In this document: positions 1 through 6,363 of the stretch, piece after piece
Layout: every line of letters starts with the position of its first letter
Position numbering within the stretch: position 1 is the stretch's first letter
DNA from: SXMI01 sp964391365
Lineage (GTDB): Bacteria > Actinomycetota > Acidimicrobiia > Acidimicrobiales > Microtrichaceae
Assembly (NCBI GenBank): GCA_964391365.1
Contig: CAYMKW010000050.1
Span: 1 to 18,840, forward strand
Direction of reading: 5' to 3'
DNA: 18,840 nt
Made by a program: the position numbers and the translations under genes
The notes under the pieces: model-generated
Seen by the model: the letters and a program-made list of their open reading frames with translations, nothing else
The model's database searches: none
What the model was told of the DNA's origin: nothing

Positions 1-78
1 CCGGTGGCCATTACTTCGGGGGAACGATGGATACCACCCGGACGGTGGCGCTGGGGCCCGTCTCGCGTGAGGCCCGTA

Positions 79-99
79 TCAATTATACGCGTGTATTGA
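79..99. other. AT-rich palindromic junction at left edge
   Basis: TCAAT at 79-83 is matched by ATTGA at 95-99, and the interior 84-95 (TATACGCGTGTA) is itself a 12-bp palindrome with one mismatched pair. The patch is clearly richer in A/T than its surroundings. It sits exactly where the minus-strand crotonase reading frame stops looking like a crotonase. To its left, a plus-strand frame opens at an ATG (27-29) behind a GGGGGA Shine-Dalgarno-like string and shows G/C-ending codons until this patch, after which it runs antisense to the next gene. I read it as a rearrangement, integration or chimeric-assembly junction; which one cannot be told from the sequence. Confidence 0.4.
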
Positions 100-238
100 A
101 GGGGCTCATGGCGTTGAGCCGTTCGGGTCGGTCGAGGGTCAGGATCCGGATCCCGGCATCCGGACCCTCGGCGGCGTGGGACTCGAGGTGGACGACCGTC
201 GGGTCGACGGGCAGGTGGTCGGAGTTGCCGTCGCTCAT
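83..238 (-). pseudogene. 5' fragment of an enoyl-CoA hydratase/isomerase (crotonase) gene
   Basis: From the ATG at 238 the frame gives 51 residues. Residues 30-46 read IRILTLDRPERLNAMSP, which is the hallmark N-terminal strand and loop of the crotonase family (usual form: V-L-x-L-N-R-P-E-x-x-N-A-L-S). Family members are about 250-300 residues and catalyse hydration or isomerisation of enoyl-CoA esters in beta-oxidation-type pathways. Here the similarity ends right after AMSP, five unrelated residues follow, and a TAA closes the frame at 83-85. No other frame on this strand resumes crotonase sequence in bases 1-82. The start is supported by a CAGGCT hexamer 6 nt upstream. The fragment lacks both oxyanion-hole glycines and the catalytic acids, so it cannot be an active enzyme; it is either a truncated gene or a contig-edge artefact. 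Confidence 0.7.
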
Positions 239-244
239 CCGGTC

Positions 245-250
245 AGCCTG
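245..250 (-). promoter_or_regulatory. -10-like hexamer CAGGCT for the crotonase fragment
   Basis: On the minus strand CAGGCT is followed by six bases (GACCGG) and then the ATG at 238. The same CANNNT or TANNNT plus six-base layout occurs before several other genes here and fits leaderless transcription, with the start codon at the 5' end of the mRNA. No separate Shine-Dalgarno sequence is seen. Confidence 0.4.
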
Positions 251-274
251 CCACGGCCGCGATCACAACCGTGG
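251..274 (-). terminator. Weak hairpin behind the GH3-SAP gene pair
   Basis: CCACGG (251-256) pairs with CCGTGG (269-274) across a 12-base loop, just beyond the stop codon of the SAP-domain gene at 281. There is no T-tract and the loop is large, so this is only a possible rho-independent terminator. Confidence 0.2.
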
Positions 275-280
275 GGCTGG

Positions 281-889
281 TCAGTCCCGGGGGGTGGAGC
301 GGTGCTGGTGCCAGGCGGTGACGACTTCGGAGTGCGAGGCGCCGGGGCGCTCGGCGCGCCACGCGCGGACGAAACGGTTGTACTCGAACTGGGACTCGAT
401 CGCTTCGCTCGGCCGGTCACGGGTCCGTTGCCAGTGGTCCACGGCGTTGCCGAGCGTCAGGTCCACCTCGGGGGTCGGGTCGACCGGTCGGCCGTCCTCC
501 TCGTGCGTCGTGGATGGCATCCCGCTGAAGAACTCGCGCATGTGCGCATCGAATCGAAAACCCGGTCCGCACTGTTCGACCATGAAGGCGCGGAGGGCCC
601 GGGTCATCCGCTGGGGTGGGGTGAACCGGCTCTCCACAGTCAGCACGCCGGTGAGCGAGTCCCGCGGCACCTTCGTAGGGACGTTCGCAACGATGTCCCC
701 GGCGAGCGCGGCCCGGACGCGGGCTGTCAGCGCCACCTTCCGACCTCCCATCGGCACACCGAGTCGGCGTGCGCCGTCACGCAGGTCGGCGACGGTCCAG
801 TACCACCGGTCGAATTGCTCGGGGCTGAGGCCAGCTCGCAGCTCGGGTCGCTCGTCAGCTCCCGACTCCGTGGGCCAACGGTCCGTCAT
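281..889 (-). CDS. SAP-domain protein, DUF6434-like C-terminal repeats
   Basis: A 202-residue soluble protein without signal peptide or membrane segment. Residues about 22-64 (LSPEQFDRWYW... LRDGARRLGVPMGGRKVALTARV) match the SAP helix-extension-helix pattern, a small putative nucleic-acid-binding fold. Residues about 88-122 and 158-200 each contain an aromatic F-x-F/F-x-x-F block; the second ends in a P-G-x-[ST]-x-x-x-V-V-x-x-W element, similar to the DUF6434 regions that follow SAP domains in other bacterial proteins. The ATG at 889 is chosen because it overlaps the stop of the upstream GH3 gene as ATGA; a longer in-frame upstream extension would be antisense-like and unneeded. The overlap suggests translational coupling. 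The molecular role is unknown; DNA binding is inferred from the family name only. Confidence 0.72.
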   Translation of the reverse strand: MTDRWPTESGADERPELRAGLSPEQFDRWYWTVADLRDGARRLGVPMGGRKVALTARVRAALAGDIVANVPTKVPRDSLTGVLTVESRFTPPQRMTRALRAFMVEQCGPGFRFDAHMREFFSGMPSTTHEEDGRPVDPTPEVDLTLGNAVDHWQRTRDRPSEAIESQFEYNRFVRAWRAERPGASHSEVVTAWHQHRSTPRD

Positions 890-3276
890 CCGGTCGCGGC
901 GTCGTCGTGGACCCTGAACTCCGTGGACACCCAGCGGCGCTGGGGGTGGTGGGTGACCTCGCCGCCCAGATCGAAGGTGTCGACCAGCTCCGGGTGGCCG
1001 GCACAGCCGCCGACCTCGACGCGGAAGGCTCCGGGCTCGCAGACGCAGTCGAAGTCCTCGTCGAAGAACGCCAGGCGCGACGGGTGGATCCGGAACGTCA
1101 CCCGGGACCGTTCGCCGACAGTCAGGTGGATCCGGCCGAAGCCGACCAGCTGGCGTTCGGGTCGGGCGACCGACGCCGTCTCGTCGTGCACGTAGCACTG
1201 GACGACCTCGTCGGCGTCGTGGCCACCGGTGTTCGTGACGGTGGCGCTCACCACGGTCGGTTCGGTCGTCGACCCGGGTTCCACCACCAGGTCGTCGTAG
1301 CGGAAGGTGGTGGTCGACAGTCCGTGGCCGAACGGGTGGAGGGGTCCGCTCGGTGAGTCGGTGTAGTCACCCCAGAACTGGCTGCGCCCTCCGCCGGCTC
1401 GGTGGTTGTAGTGGACGGGCACCTGGCCGACGGCCCGCGGGAGGCTGACGGGGAGGCGGCCCGACGGCGCCACGGATCCGAGGAGGATGTCGGCGAGCGC
1501 GCTGCCCCCCTCGATCCCGGGCAGCCAGGCGAGCAGCACGGCGCTCGAACGCTCCTCGACGACGTCCAGGGTGTGGGCCCGTCCGGAGATCACGGCGGTG
1601 ACCACGGGCGTGCCGGTCTCGGCCACGGCGTCGAGCAGTTCGAGCTGCACGCCGGTGAGGTCCAGGTCGGTGGCGTCGCGGGCCTCGCCGACCGTCGCGT
1701 CGGGCGTCAGGCCGCTGCGGCCGCCCAGGCAGACGACGGCCAGGTCGGCCTCGGCGGCCAGACGGGCGGCGGGCTCGATCCCGGTCCGGTCCGAGCCGGT
1801 GATGCCGCAGCCGGCGTGGTGGGTGAGCTCCACCTCGGTGCCGAGCAGCGCGGCGCGCAGCCCTGCGAGTGGTGTCACCGTGTCCGGGAAGTACGGGCCC
1901 GGCGCGTACGCGCCACCGGCGGCGGGCAGCAGGTCGGACCCGGCGGCGTCCTCGCCGTAGATGATCTCGAGGTGGGCGGGGTAGTGGTAGTCGCCCTGCA
2001 GCAGCCGGACGTCGTCGGCGGTCGGTCCGAGCACGGCGATCCGACGGACGGGGGAGGCGGGGTCGTCGACCCGGACGGGGAGGATCCCGTCGTTCGTGAG
2101 GAGCACGATCGACTGCTGGGCGGCCTTCCGGGCGAGCGTCCGGCCCTGGGGGGTGCCGAACGCCTGGGCGGCGGTCGACTCCTCCACGTACGGGTACTCG
2201 AAGAGGCCGAGCTCGAACTTCTGGTGGAGGACGCGCCGGACGGCGAGGTCGACGAGCTCGACGGGTACCACGCCGGCCTCGACGAGCGGAGCGAGCTCCC
2301 CGAAGCAGTCGGTCGCGGGGAGTTCGACGTCCATGCCGGCGAGCAGCGCCCTGGCGCCGGCGACGGCCTTGGTCGGGGCGACCCGATGGTGGGTGCGCAG
2401 CAGGTCCACGGCGAAGTAGTCGGCCACCACGGTCCCGTGGAAGCCGAGTTCGCCACGGAGCAGGTCGGTGAGCATCGACCGGGATCCGGCACAGGGGATC
2501 CCGTCGACGGACGAGTAGGAGTTCATCACCGAGGCGAGTCCGGCGTCCCGGACGGCGGCGGCGAACGGCTCGGCGAACACCTCACGCAGCTCGCGGGGCC
2601 CCATCTGGACGGGACCGTGGTTGAGTCCACCGTCGGCGAGTCCGTAGCCGAGGAAGTGCTTGCCGGTGGCGACGACCCCGTCGGCCAGTCCGGACCGATC
2701 GCCGGCGGTGGTGTTCTGGAGCCCGCGCACGTAGGCGGCTCCCAGCTCGCCGCACAGGACGGGGTCCTCGCCGTAGGTCTCCTCGAGTCGTCCCCATCGC
2801 GGGTCGCGGGCGATGTCGAGCACGGGCGCCAGGCTCTGGCGGGCCCCGACGGCGACCATCTCGCTGCGGATGTGGGTGGCGACCGCCTCGAGCAGTTCCC
2901 GGTTCCAGCTGGAGGCCAGGCCGATCGCCTGGGGGAACTGGACGGCGTCACGGGCGCAGAACCCGGCGGTGGACTCCTCGTGGACGAGCGCCGGGATGCC
3001 GAGGCGGGTCTCGGTCACGAGCCAGTGCTGGATCCGGTTGGCCGCCCGGGCGAGGCCGGCCGGCCGCAGACCCGTCGAGGCGGCGATCCGCGTCACCTGG
3101 CCGGTTCCGTGGGGGACGACCGCAGCGGCCGCCTCGGCGGAGAAGTCGTCGTCGACGAACAGTCGGGTCGACCACACGCAGCCGAGCTGGGCGAGCTTCT
3201 CGTCGAGCGTCATGCGGGCGAGGAGCTCCTCGACCCGGGGGTCGTCGTCGGGTGGCGGCGGAGCGGCGTCGGTCAC
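886..3276 (-). CDS. Glycoside hydrolase family 3 (beta-glucosidase / beta-xylosidase type)
   Basis: A 796-residue retaining beta-glycosidase that removes non-reducing terminal sugars from oligosaccharides. The GH3 N-terminal barrel (about 15-360) holds the substrate-binding ATGKHF motif near 206 and the nucleophile Asp286 in VVADYFAVD, the position of the family's SDxxxV/SDY motif. The alpha/beta sandwich (about 390-600) contains Glu531 in TVGEARD, the usual place of the acid/base. A fibronectin-III-like C-terminal domain spans about 655-755, with the typical E-V-V-Q-x-Y-V-x-D and R-P-x-x-x-L-x-G-F elements. No signal peptide is seen, so it probably acts in the cytoplasm on imported oligosaccharides. 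The GTG at 3276 is preferred: GAGGA lies 7 nt upstream, and a longer start would run into the divergent reductase gene. The substrate (glucoside or xyloside) cannot be settled. It overlaps the SAP gene by 4 nt. Confidence 0.93.
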   Translation of the reverse strand: MTDAAPPPPDDDPRVEELLARMTLDEKLAQLGCVWSTRLFVDDDFSAEAAAAVVPHGTGQVTRIAASTGLRPAGLARAANRIQHWLVTETRLGIPALVHEESTAGFCARDAVQFPQAIGLASSWNRELLEAVATHIRSEMVAVGARQSLAPVLDIARDPRWGRLEETYGEDPVLCGELGAAYVRGLQNTTAGDRSGLADGVVATGKHFLGYGLADGGLNHGPVQMGPRELREVFAEPFAAAVRDAGLASVMNSYSSVDGIPCAGSRSMLTDLLRGELGFHGTVVADYFAVDLLRTHHRVAPTKAVAGARALLAGMDVELPATDCFGELAPLVEAGVVPVELVDLAVRRVLHQKFELGLFEYPYVEESTAAQAFGTPQGRTLARKAAQQSIVLLTNDGILPVRVDDPASPVRRIAVLGPTADDVRLLQGDYHYPAHLEIIYGEDAAGSDLLPAAGGAYAPGPYFPDTVTPLAGLRAALLGTEVELTHHAGCGITGSDRTGIEPAARLAAEADLAVVCLGGRSGLTPDATVGEARDATDLDLTGVQLELLDAVAETGTPVVTAVISGRAHTLDVVEERSSAVLLAWLPGIEGGSALADILLGSVAPSGRLPVSLPRAVGQVPVHYNHRAGGGRSQFWGDYTDSPSGPLHPFGHGLSTTTFRYDDLVVEPGSTTEPTVVSATVTNTGGHDADEVVQCYVHDETASVARPERQLVGFGRIHLTVGERSRVTFRIHPSRLAFFDEDFDCVCEPGAFRVEVGGCAGHPELVDTFDLGGEVTHHPQRRWVSTEFRVHDDAATG

Positions 3277-3300
3277 GGGTGGATCCTCGCAGGTGCGGGC

Positions 3301-3306
3301 TACCTT
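3301..3306 (+). promoter_or_regulatory. -10 hexamer TACCTT, leaderless promoter of the ArsC-like gene
   Basis: TACCTT is followed by six bases and then the ATG at 3313, and no Shine-Dalgarno string is present between them. The layout fits a leaderless transcript. No convincing -35 hexamer is visible; the 36-bp spacer to the divergent GH3 gene leaves little room. Confidence 0.55.
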
Positions 3307-3312
3307 CTGCGC

Positions 3313-3675
3313 ATGGCCGACGTCGTGATCTTCCACAACCCGAACTGCAGCACCTCACGCCATGCCGTCGAGCAGGCCGACGAGGCCGGCGTCGACTACG
3401 AGGTCGTCAAGTACATGCTCGTGGCCCAGCGTCCGGACCGCGCGACGCTCGAGACGCTCGTCGAGCAGCTCGAGGACCCCGTGACCGACCTGGTGCGCCG
3501 CGACGCCAACTTCAAGAAGCTCGGCCTGGGCGATGCGGACGTGGCCACGGCCGAGCAGGTGGTGGACGTGCTGGTCGAGCACGGCGAACTGCTCCAGCGC
3601 CCGGTCCTGGTTCGCAACGGCGTCGCCATCATCGGCCGACCCAAGGACCGGGTCGCACCCTTCCTGGCGGGCTGA
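3313..3675 (+). CDS. arsC: ArsC/Spx-family thioredoxin-fold reductase (arsenate reductase type)
   Basis: A 120-residue cytoplasmic protein with the N-terminal signature HNPNCSTSR; Cys12 is the expected catalytic cysteine that forms a thioester-like adduct with arsenate and is reduced by glutaredoxin or glutathione, or by mycothiol in actinobacteria. The arginines used by the enteric ArsC to hold arsenate appear retained at Arg62 (LVRRD), Arg96 (LQRPVL) and Arg109 (IGRPKD). Length fits the compact members of the family (about 115-140). There is no arsR, arsB or acr3 next to it, so an arsenic role is not supported by context; many such stand-alone proteins are annotated ArsC-related without test. 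The ATG at 3313 is set by the TACCTT hexamer six bases upstream. It diverges from GH3 and converges on the toxin gene. Confidence 0.88.
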   Translation: MADVVIFHNPNCSTSRHAVEQADEAGVDYEVVKYMLVAQRPDRATLETLVEQLEDPVTDLVRRDANFKKLGLGDADVATAEQVVDVLVEHGELLQRPVLVRNGVAIIGRPKDRVAPFLAG

Positions 3676-3702
3676 GCACCGTCGATCCGAGCACCGTCGA
3701 TC
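3674..3702. repeat. 14-bp tandem direct repeat between converging genes
   Basis: GAGCACCGTCGATC occurs at 3674-3687 and again at 3689-3702, a 15-bp period. The first copy begins inside the stop codon of the ArsC-like gene; the second provides two bases of the vapC stop codon. It looks like a small local duplication; no function is apparent. Confidence 0.75.
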
Positions 3703-4099
3703 AGGGTGTCAGCACCTCAACAGCGCAGGCGATCGTCGGCGCCGCCTTCAACCTCTGGTCGGCCGTGAGCACGGAGCAGTCGAGTCGTTCGGCGAGAGCG
3801 ACGTAGGCGGCGTCGTAGGCGGTCACGTTCGATCGCAGCTCGAACGCGCGGCGCATCAGCGGGAGCGTGGGATAGCGGGTGAGGTCGAGATCCTCGAGGT
3901 CGCCGATGGCATCGGAGAAGCGTTGGTCGGTCAGGTCGCCGGCGAGCCACCGTCTGCGGAGCACCGCTGTGGTCTCCACATCGATCAGATCCGGTGCGAC
4001 GAGCTCGCCGGCGCCGATGAGACGGTGTCGTGCGCTGGCGCCGTCGGGGCCGTCATCCGCCAGAGCGTTGGCGAGGACGGATGCGTCGACGACGATCAC
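3701..4099 (-). CDS. vapC: VapC-type PIN-domain ribonuclease toxin
   Basis: A 132-residue PIN-domain protein, the toxin half of a type II toxin-antitoxin pair. PIN proteins of this class are Mg/Mn-dependent ribonucleases that cut tRNA or rRNA when freed from the antitoxin. The four acidic positions expected for the metal site are present: Asp5 (VVDASVL), Glu42 (DVETTAV), Asp96 (TAYDAAYVALAE) and Asp114 (LTADQRL). The GTG start at 4099 overlaps the antitoxin stop as GTGA, the usual coupling of antitoxin then toxin. Nothing appears truncated, so it should be functional. The RNA target is unknown. Distinguishing VapC from FitB by sequence alone is not possible; the antitoxin is FitA-like. Confidence 0.92.
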   Translation of the reverse strand: MIVVDASVLANALADDGPDGASARHRLIGAGELVAPDLIDVETTAVLRRRWLAGDLTDQRFSDAIGDLEDLDLTRYPTLPLMRRAFELRSNVTAYDAAYVALAERLDCSVLTADQRLKAAPTIACAVEVLTP

Positions 4100-4326
4100 G
4101 AGGCGGGGCGCTCGCCCGCGAGGTCGGCCACGGCTCGTTCGAGGCCCACGCTGCCGCCCCTGCGCTGAGCGACGCGAGCGAAGAGCTCCTCTGGGGTCGG
4201 GCGCTCGACCAGACGGGTGAGCTCGTTCGTCAGGTACTGCTGCAGCGACTGGCCCCGCTGCTCGGCCCGCTGCTGGAGGGCGCCGTGGACGTCGTCCGGG
4301 AGGTCTCGCACGAGGATGTTCGGCAT
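4096..4326 (-). CDS. vapB: FitA/VapB-type ribbon-helix-helix antitoxin
   Basis: A 76-residue protein. Residues 2-40 (NILVRDLPDDVHGALQQRAE... SLQQYLTNEL) fit a ribbon-helix-helix DNA-binding domain with the N-terminal beta strand ILVRDLP; the C-terminal half (PTPEELFARVAQR) resembles the part of FitA-like antitoxins that threads into the toxin active site. It should neutralise the PIN toxin encoded immediately downstream and, with it, repress its own promoter. The ATG at 4326 is supported by a CATAAT hexamer exactly 6 nt upstream and by the strand motif beginning at residue 4. A 9-bp inverted repeat covers the promoter and this start codon. No Shine-Dalgarno sequence is seen, so the mRNA is probably leaderless. 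Confidence 0.9.
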   Translation of the reverse strand: MPNILVRDLPDDVHGALQQRAEQRGQSLQQYLTNELTRLVERPTPEELFARVAQRRGGSVGLERAVADLAGERPAS

Positions 4327-4351
4327 GATTGCATTATGAAAGCATGCCGAA
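4319..4351. promoter_or_regulatory. Operator candidate of the toxin-antitoxin pair
   Basis: TTCGGCATG (4319-4327) and CATGCCGAA (4343-4351) form a perfect 9-bp inverted repeat with a 15-base spacer. Inside it, 4330-4344 is a second imperfect palindrome of the form TGCNTTNTNAANGCA, off centre by 2 bp. The right-hand repeat in gene orientation includes the antitoxin ATG itself and the interior holds its -10. RHH antitoxins commonly bind paired half-sites at their own promoter, so this is the likely autoregulatory site. Confidence 0.65.
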
Positions 4352-4361
4352 GCGGGTGCAA
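4333..4361 (-). promoter_or_regulatory. Promoter of the vapBC pair
   Basis: On the minus strand TTGCAC (4361-4356) and CATAAT (4338-4333) are separated by 17 bp, and the ATG follows 6 nt after the -10. The stretch is A/T-rich in an otherwise high-GC window. The -10 lies inside the inverted-repeat operator candidate. Confidence 0.55.
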
Positions 4362-4400
4362 CGGCGGGCTGGGCACCGGAGCATCTGCCTTGGTCCCCGT

Positions 4401-4973
4401 TCAGTCCTCCACGAGCGCGGCGAGCGGTGCGGCGACCTGCAGGGCGATCGTCCGGGGGTCGACGTCCGGCTCGAACACGGTCCGGATGAATCCGGTGAGG
4501 AGCTGGCCGACGACGAGCTGGGCCAGGTCGTCGGGGTTGGCGAGCTCCGGAACGGCGCGCACGACCCAGTCGGCCGCGGCGGGCTGCAGCAGGGCGAGCA
4601 ACTCCTGCCCGACGGGCAGCACGGTGGATTCGCCCCGCATGGCCTCGCCGATGAGGAGCCGCCAGATCGACTGCTCGCTGAGCGCCCCCTCGAACACCTG
4701 CACGAACACATCCGTGAGCCGCTCGGCCGGTGGGGCGTCCGGGTCGACGGGGAGCGGATCCTCGAGTCGGCTCCCGTACTGGCGTTCCGCCACGACGGCC
4801 GCGAGCAGTGCGTCCTTGGAGGGGAAGTAGTGGTAGATCGCCGCCACCTGCAGGTCGCAGGCGTTGGCGAGCTGTCGCATGGACATGCCCGTCGCGCCGC
4901 GCTCGGACATGAGGCGGAGCGAGACGTCGAGGATGTGCTCGCGCTGGTTCGGCCGGACGTCGGTGGCGCTCAC
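4401..4973 (-). CDS. TetR/AcrR-family transcriptional regulator
   Basis: A 190-residue regulator. Residues about 10-58 form the TetR DNA-binding domain: REHILDVSLRLMSERGATGMSMRQLANACDL followed by the recognition-helix signature VAAIYHYFPSKDALL. The C-terminal two thirds is an alpha-helical ligand/dimer domain with no assignable ligand. The GTG start at 4973 lies 13 nt behind the stop of the P450 gene on the same strand, so the two are probably one transcript; no promoter hexamer precedes it. TetR proteins usually repress a divergent or adjacent operon and their own expression. The palindrome between the two divergent P450 genes is the natural operator, which would make this gene autoregulated. 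A role in sensing the P450 substrate or product is inference. Confidence 0.93.
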   Translation of the reverse strand: MSATDVRPNQREHILDVSLRLMSERGATGMSMRQLANACDLQVAAIYHYFPSKDALLAAVVAERQYGSRLEDPLPVDPDAPPAERLTDVFVQVFEGALSEQSIWRLLIGEAMRGESTVLPVGQELLALLQPAAADWVVRAVPELANPDDLAQLVVGQLLTGFIRTVFEPDVDPRTIALQVAAPLAALVED

Positions 4974-4986
4974 CCGGTCACCGGCA

Positions 4987-6309
4987 TCAGTGGGGGACGG
5001 GGCAGGCGGTGTAGCTGGCCGGGATGTCCTGCAGGCCGATCACGAGCGATGACTCGGCCCGGCTGTAGGTGACGCCCTCGGGCACGGTGATGTCGGGGAG
5101 GCGGGTGAACAGCTCCTGGAAGACCGTGACGATCTCCATGCGGGCCAGGTTGGCGCCCAGACAGAAGTGCGGTCCGATGCCGAAGCCCAGGTGCGGATTC
5201 GGGTCACGGGTGAGGTCCAGCTCGTCGGGCCGGTCGAAGACCGACTCGTCCCGGTTGGCGCCCGCGTAGAGCATGAGGATGCGGTCGCCCTCCTTCAGGT
5301 CGGTGTTGCGGTACGTGTGGTCCTCGGTGACGGTCCGGATGAAGCCGAGCACGGGGCTGACGTAGCGGACGAGCTCGTCGGCGGCGCGGGCCATGAACTC
5401 GTCGTCCCAGAGGTTGTCGAGCAGCAGCTGACGCTGTTCCGGGAACTGCGACAGGGCGATCAGTCCGCCGGTGAGGGCGTTGCGGGTCGTCTCGTTGCCG
5501 GCCACGAGCAGGACGGTCAGGAAGGCGAGCAGCTCGTCGTCGTTCAGCCCGACGGTCGACTCGTCGCGCTCGGCGTGCATCCGCTGGATGTCCTCGGTGG
5601 AGATGCCCTGGATGGCCTTGTGCTCCTTGGCCAGGTCGCCGGCGTCGAACGCCTGGGTGAGGATCGAGATCAGGTCGTCCTGCGGGTCGGCGCGACGTTC
5701 TGCGATGAGCTCGATGCACATCGTGGCGTACTCGCCGAAGGACGCGGCGGCCTCGTGCAGCACCGGGTCGTCCGGGTCGACGTGGCCGTCGCCGGCCATC
5801 ATGGCGTCGGACCACCGGTACATGCGGAGCCGCTGATCAGGGTCCAGCCCGAGCACCTCGCAGATGATGATGAGCGGCACGTGCACGGCGAACTCGTCGA
5901 CGAAGTCGACGTCGCCCTTGCCGGCGATCTGGTCGATCACCTCGTTGCTCAGCTGCCGCACGTGGGGGATCAGCTCCCGGACCCGTCGGGGCGTGAAGCC
6001 CTGGTTGATGAGTCGGCGCTGTCGGATGTGCTCCTCGCCGTCGAGGGTGATGATCGACATGTCGCCGGCGATGAGCGGCCGGACGCCGAACTTGGAGCAG
6101 TAGCGCTGGGGGTCCCGTGAGACGTGGAACACGTCCTCGTGTCGGGCCGTGACGTACAGGTCGTTGCGCTCGTCGCGGTGCAGGTGGTCGAGCGCCCGCA
6201 GGGCGGCATAGGTGTCCCATGCGTCGTCGAAGGTGTGCGGATCGCAGAAGTCCACCTGGGCCAGGTCGACGGCCGTCGGGTCCGGGGAGCGCGGTGTGCG
6301 GAGTTCCAT
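4987..6309 (-). CDS. Cytochrome P450 (minus-strand member of the divergent pair)
   Basis: A 440-residue soluble bacterial P450 monooxygenase. Visible signatures are the I-helix AGNETT (270-275) for oxygen activation, the K-helix ExxR (Glu312-Arg315) and the haem-ligand loop FGIGPHFCLG with Cys383 as thiolate ligand. The C-helix region EEHIRQRRLINQGFTPRRV resembles the H-x-x-x-R-R-L-x-x-x-F-T-P pattern of the CYP125/CYP142 neighbourhood, enzymes that hydroxylate the side chain of sterols in actinobacteria; that substrate is only a suggestion. Residues about 222-256 are an acidic, charged insert between the G and I helices. The ATG at 6309 follows TACGGT by 6 nt, a leaderless promoter. No ferredoxin or ferredoxin reductase gene is adjacent, so electrons must come from elsewhere. 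The TetR gene follows 13 nt downstream. Confidence 0.95.
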   Translation of the reverse strand: MELRTPRSPDPTAVDLAQVDFCDPHTFDDAWDTYAALRALDHLHRDERNDLYVTARHEDVFHVSRDPQRYCSKFGVRPLIAGDMSIITLDGEEHIRQRRLINQGFTPRRVRELIPHVRQLSNEVIDQIAGKGDVDFVDEFAVHVPLIIICEVLGLDPDQRLRMYRWSDAMMAGDGHVDPDDPVLHEAAASFGEYATMCIELIAERRADPQDDLISILTQAFDAGDLAKEHKAIQGISTEDIQRMHAERDESTVGLNDDELLAFLTVLLVAGNETTRNALTGGLIALSQFPEQRQLLLDNLWDDEFMARAADELVRYVSPVLGFIRTVTEDHTYRNTDLKEGDRILMLYAGANRDESVFDRPDELDLTRDPNPHLGFGIGPHFCLGANLARMEIVTVFQELFTRLPDITVPEGVTYSRAESSLVIGLQDIPASYTACPVPH

Positions 6310-6315
6310 GCGGCG

Positions 6316-6344
6316 ACCGTACCGCTGATTGAACGTTCGTTCAA
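6316..6344 (-). promoter_or_regulatory. Promoter of the minus-strand P450-tetR operon
   Basis: On the minus strand TTGAAC (6344-6339) is the -35 and TACGGT (6321-6316) the -10, with a 17-bp spacer; the ATG at 6309 comes 6 nt after the -10. The -35 is one arm of the palindrome at 6329-6344. Confidence 0.7.
6329..6344. promoter_or_regulatory. Palindromic operator between the divergent P450 genes
   Basis: TTGAACG (6329-6335) and CGTTCAA (6338-6344) are perfect inverted repeats separated by TT. The size and shape fit a TetR-family operator. Each arm is at the same time the -35 hexamer of the promoter reading away from it, so a bound dimer would block both. The spacing between AAC and GTT is four bases, so it does not match the mycobacterial KstR consensus TNNAACNNGTTNNA. 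The likely ligand-binding regulator is the TetR protein encoded at 4401-4973. Confidence 0.78.
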
Positions 6345-6357
6345 CGGACCGTAGAGT
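6329..6357 (+). promoter_or_regulatory. Promoter of the plus-strand P450 gene
   Basis: TTGAAC (6329-6334) and TAGAGT (6352-6357) are spaced 17 bp apart and the ATG at 6364 follows 6 nt after the -10. The geometry is identical to the promoter on the other strand. No Shine-Dalgarno sequence is present. Confidence 0.7.
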
Positions 6358-6363
6358 GCCCCC

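Noticed and set aside
1402..3312. Plus-strand upstream extension of the ArsC-like frame
   Set aside because: It is antisense to the GH3 gene with a Gly/Asp/Val-biased composition; the ArsC domain starts exactly at the ATG at 3313.
6329..6344. A KstR (cholesterol regulon) operator
   Set aside because: The palindrome has four bases between AAC and GTT, whereas the KstR consensus has two; a different TetR-family regulator is more likely.
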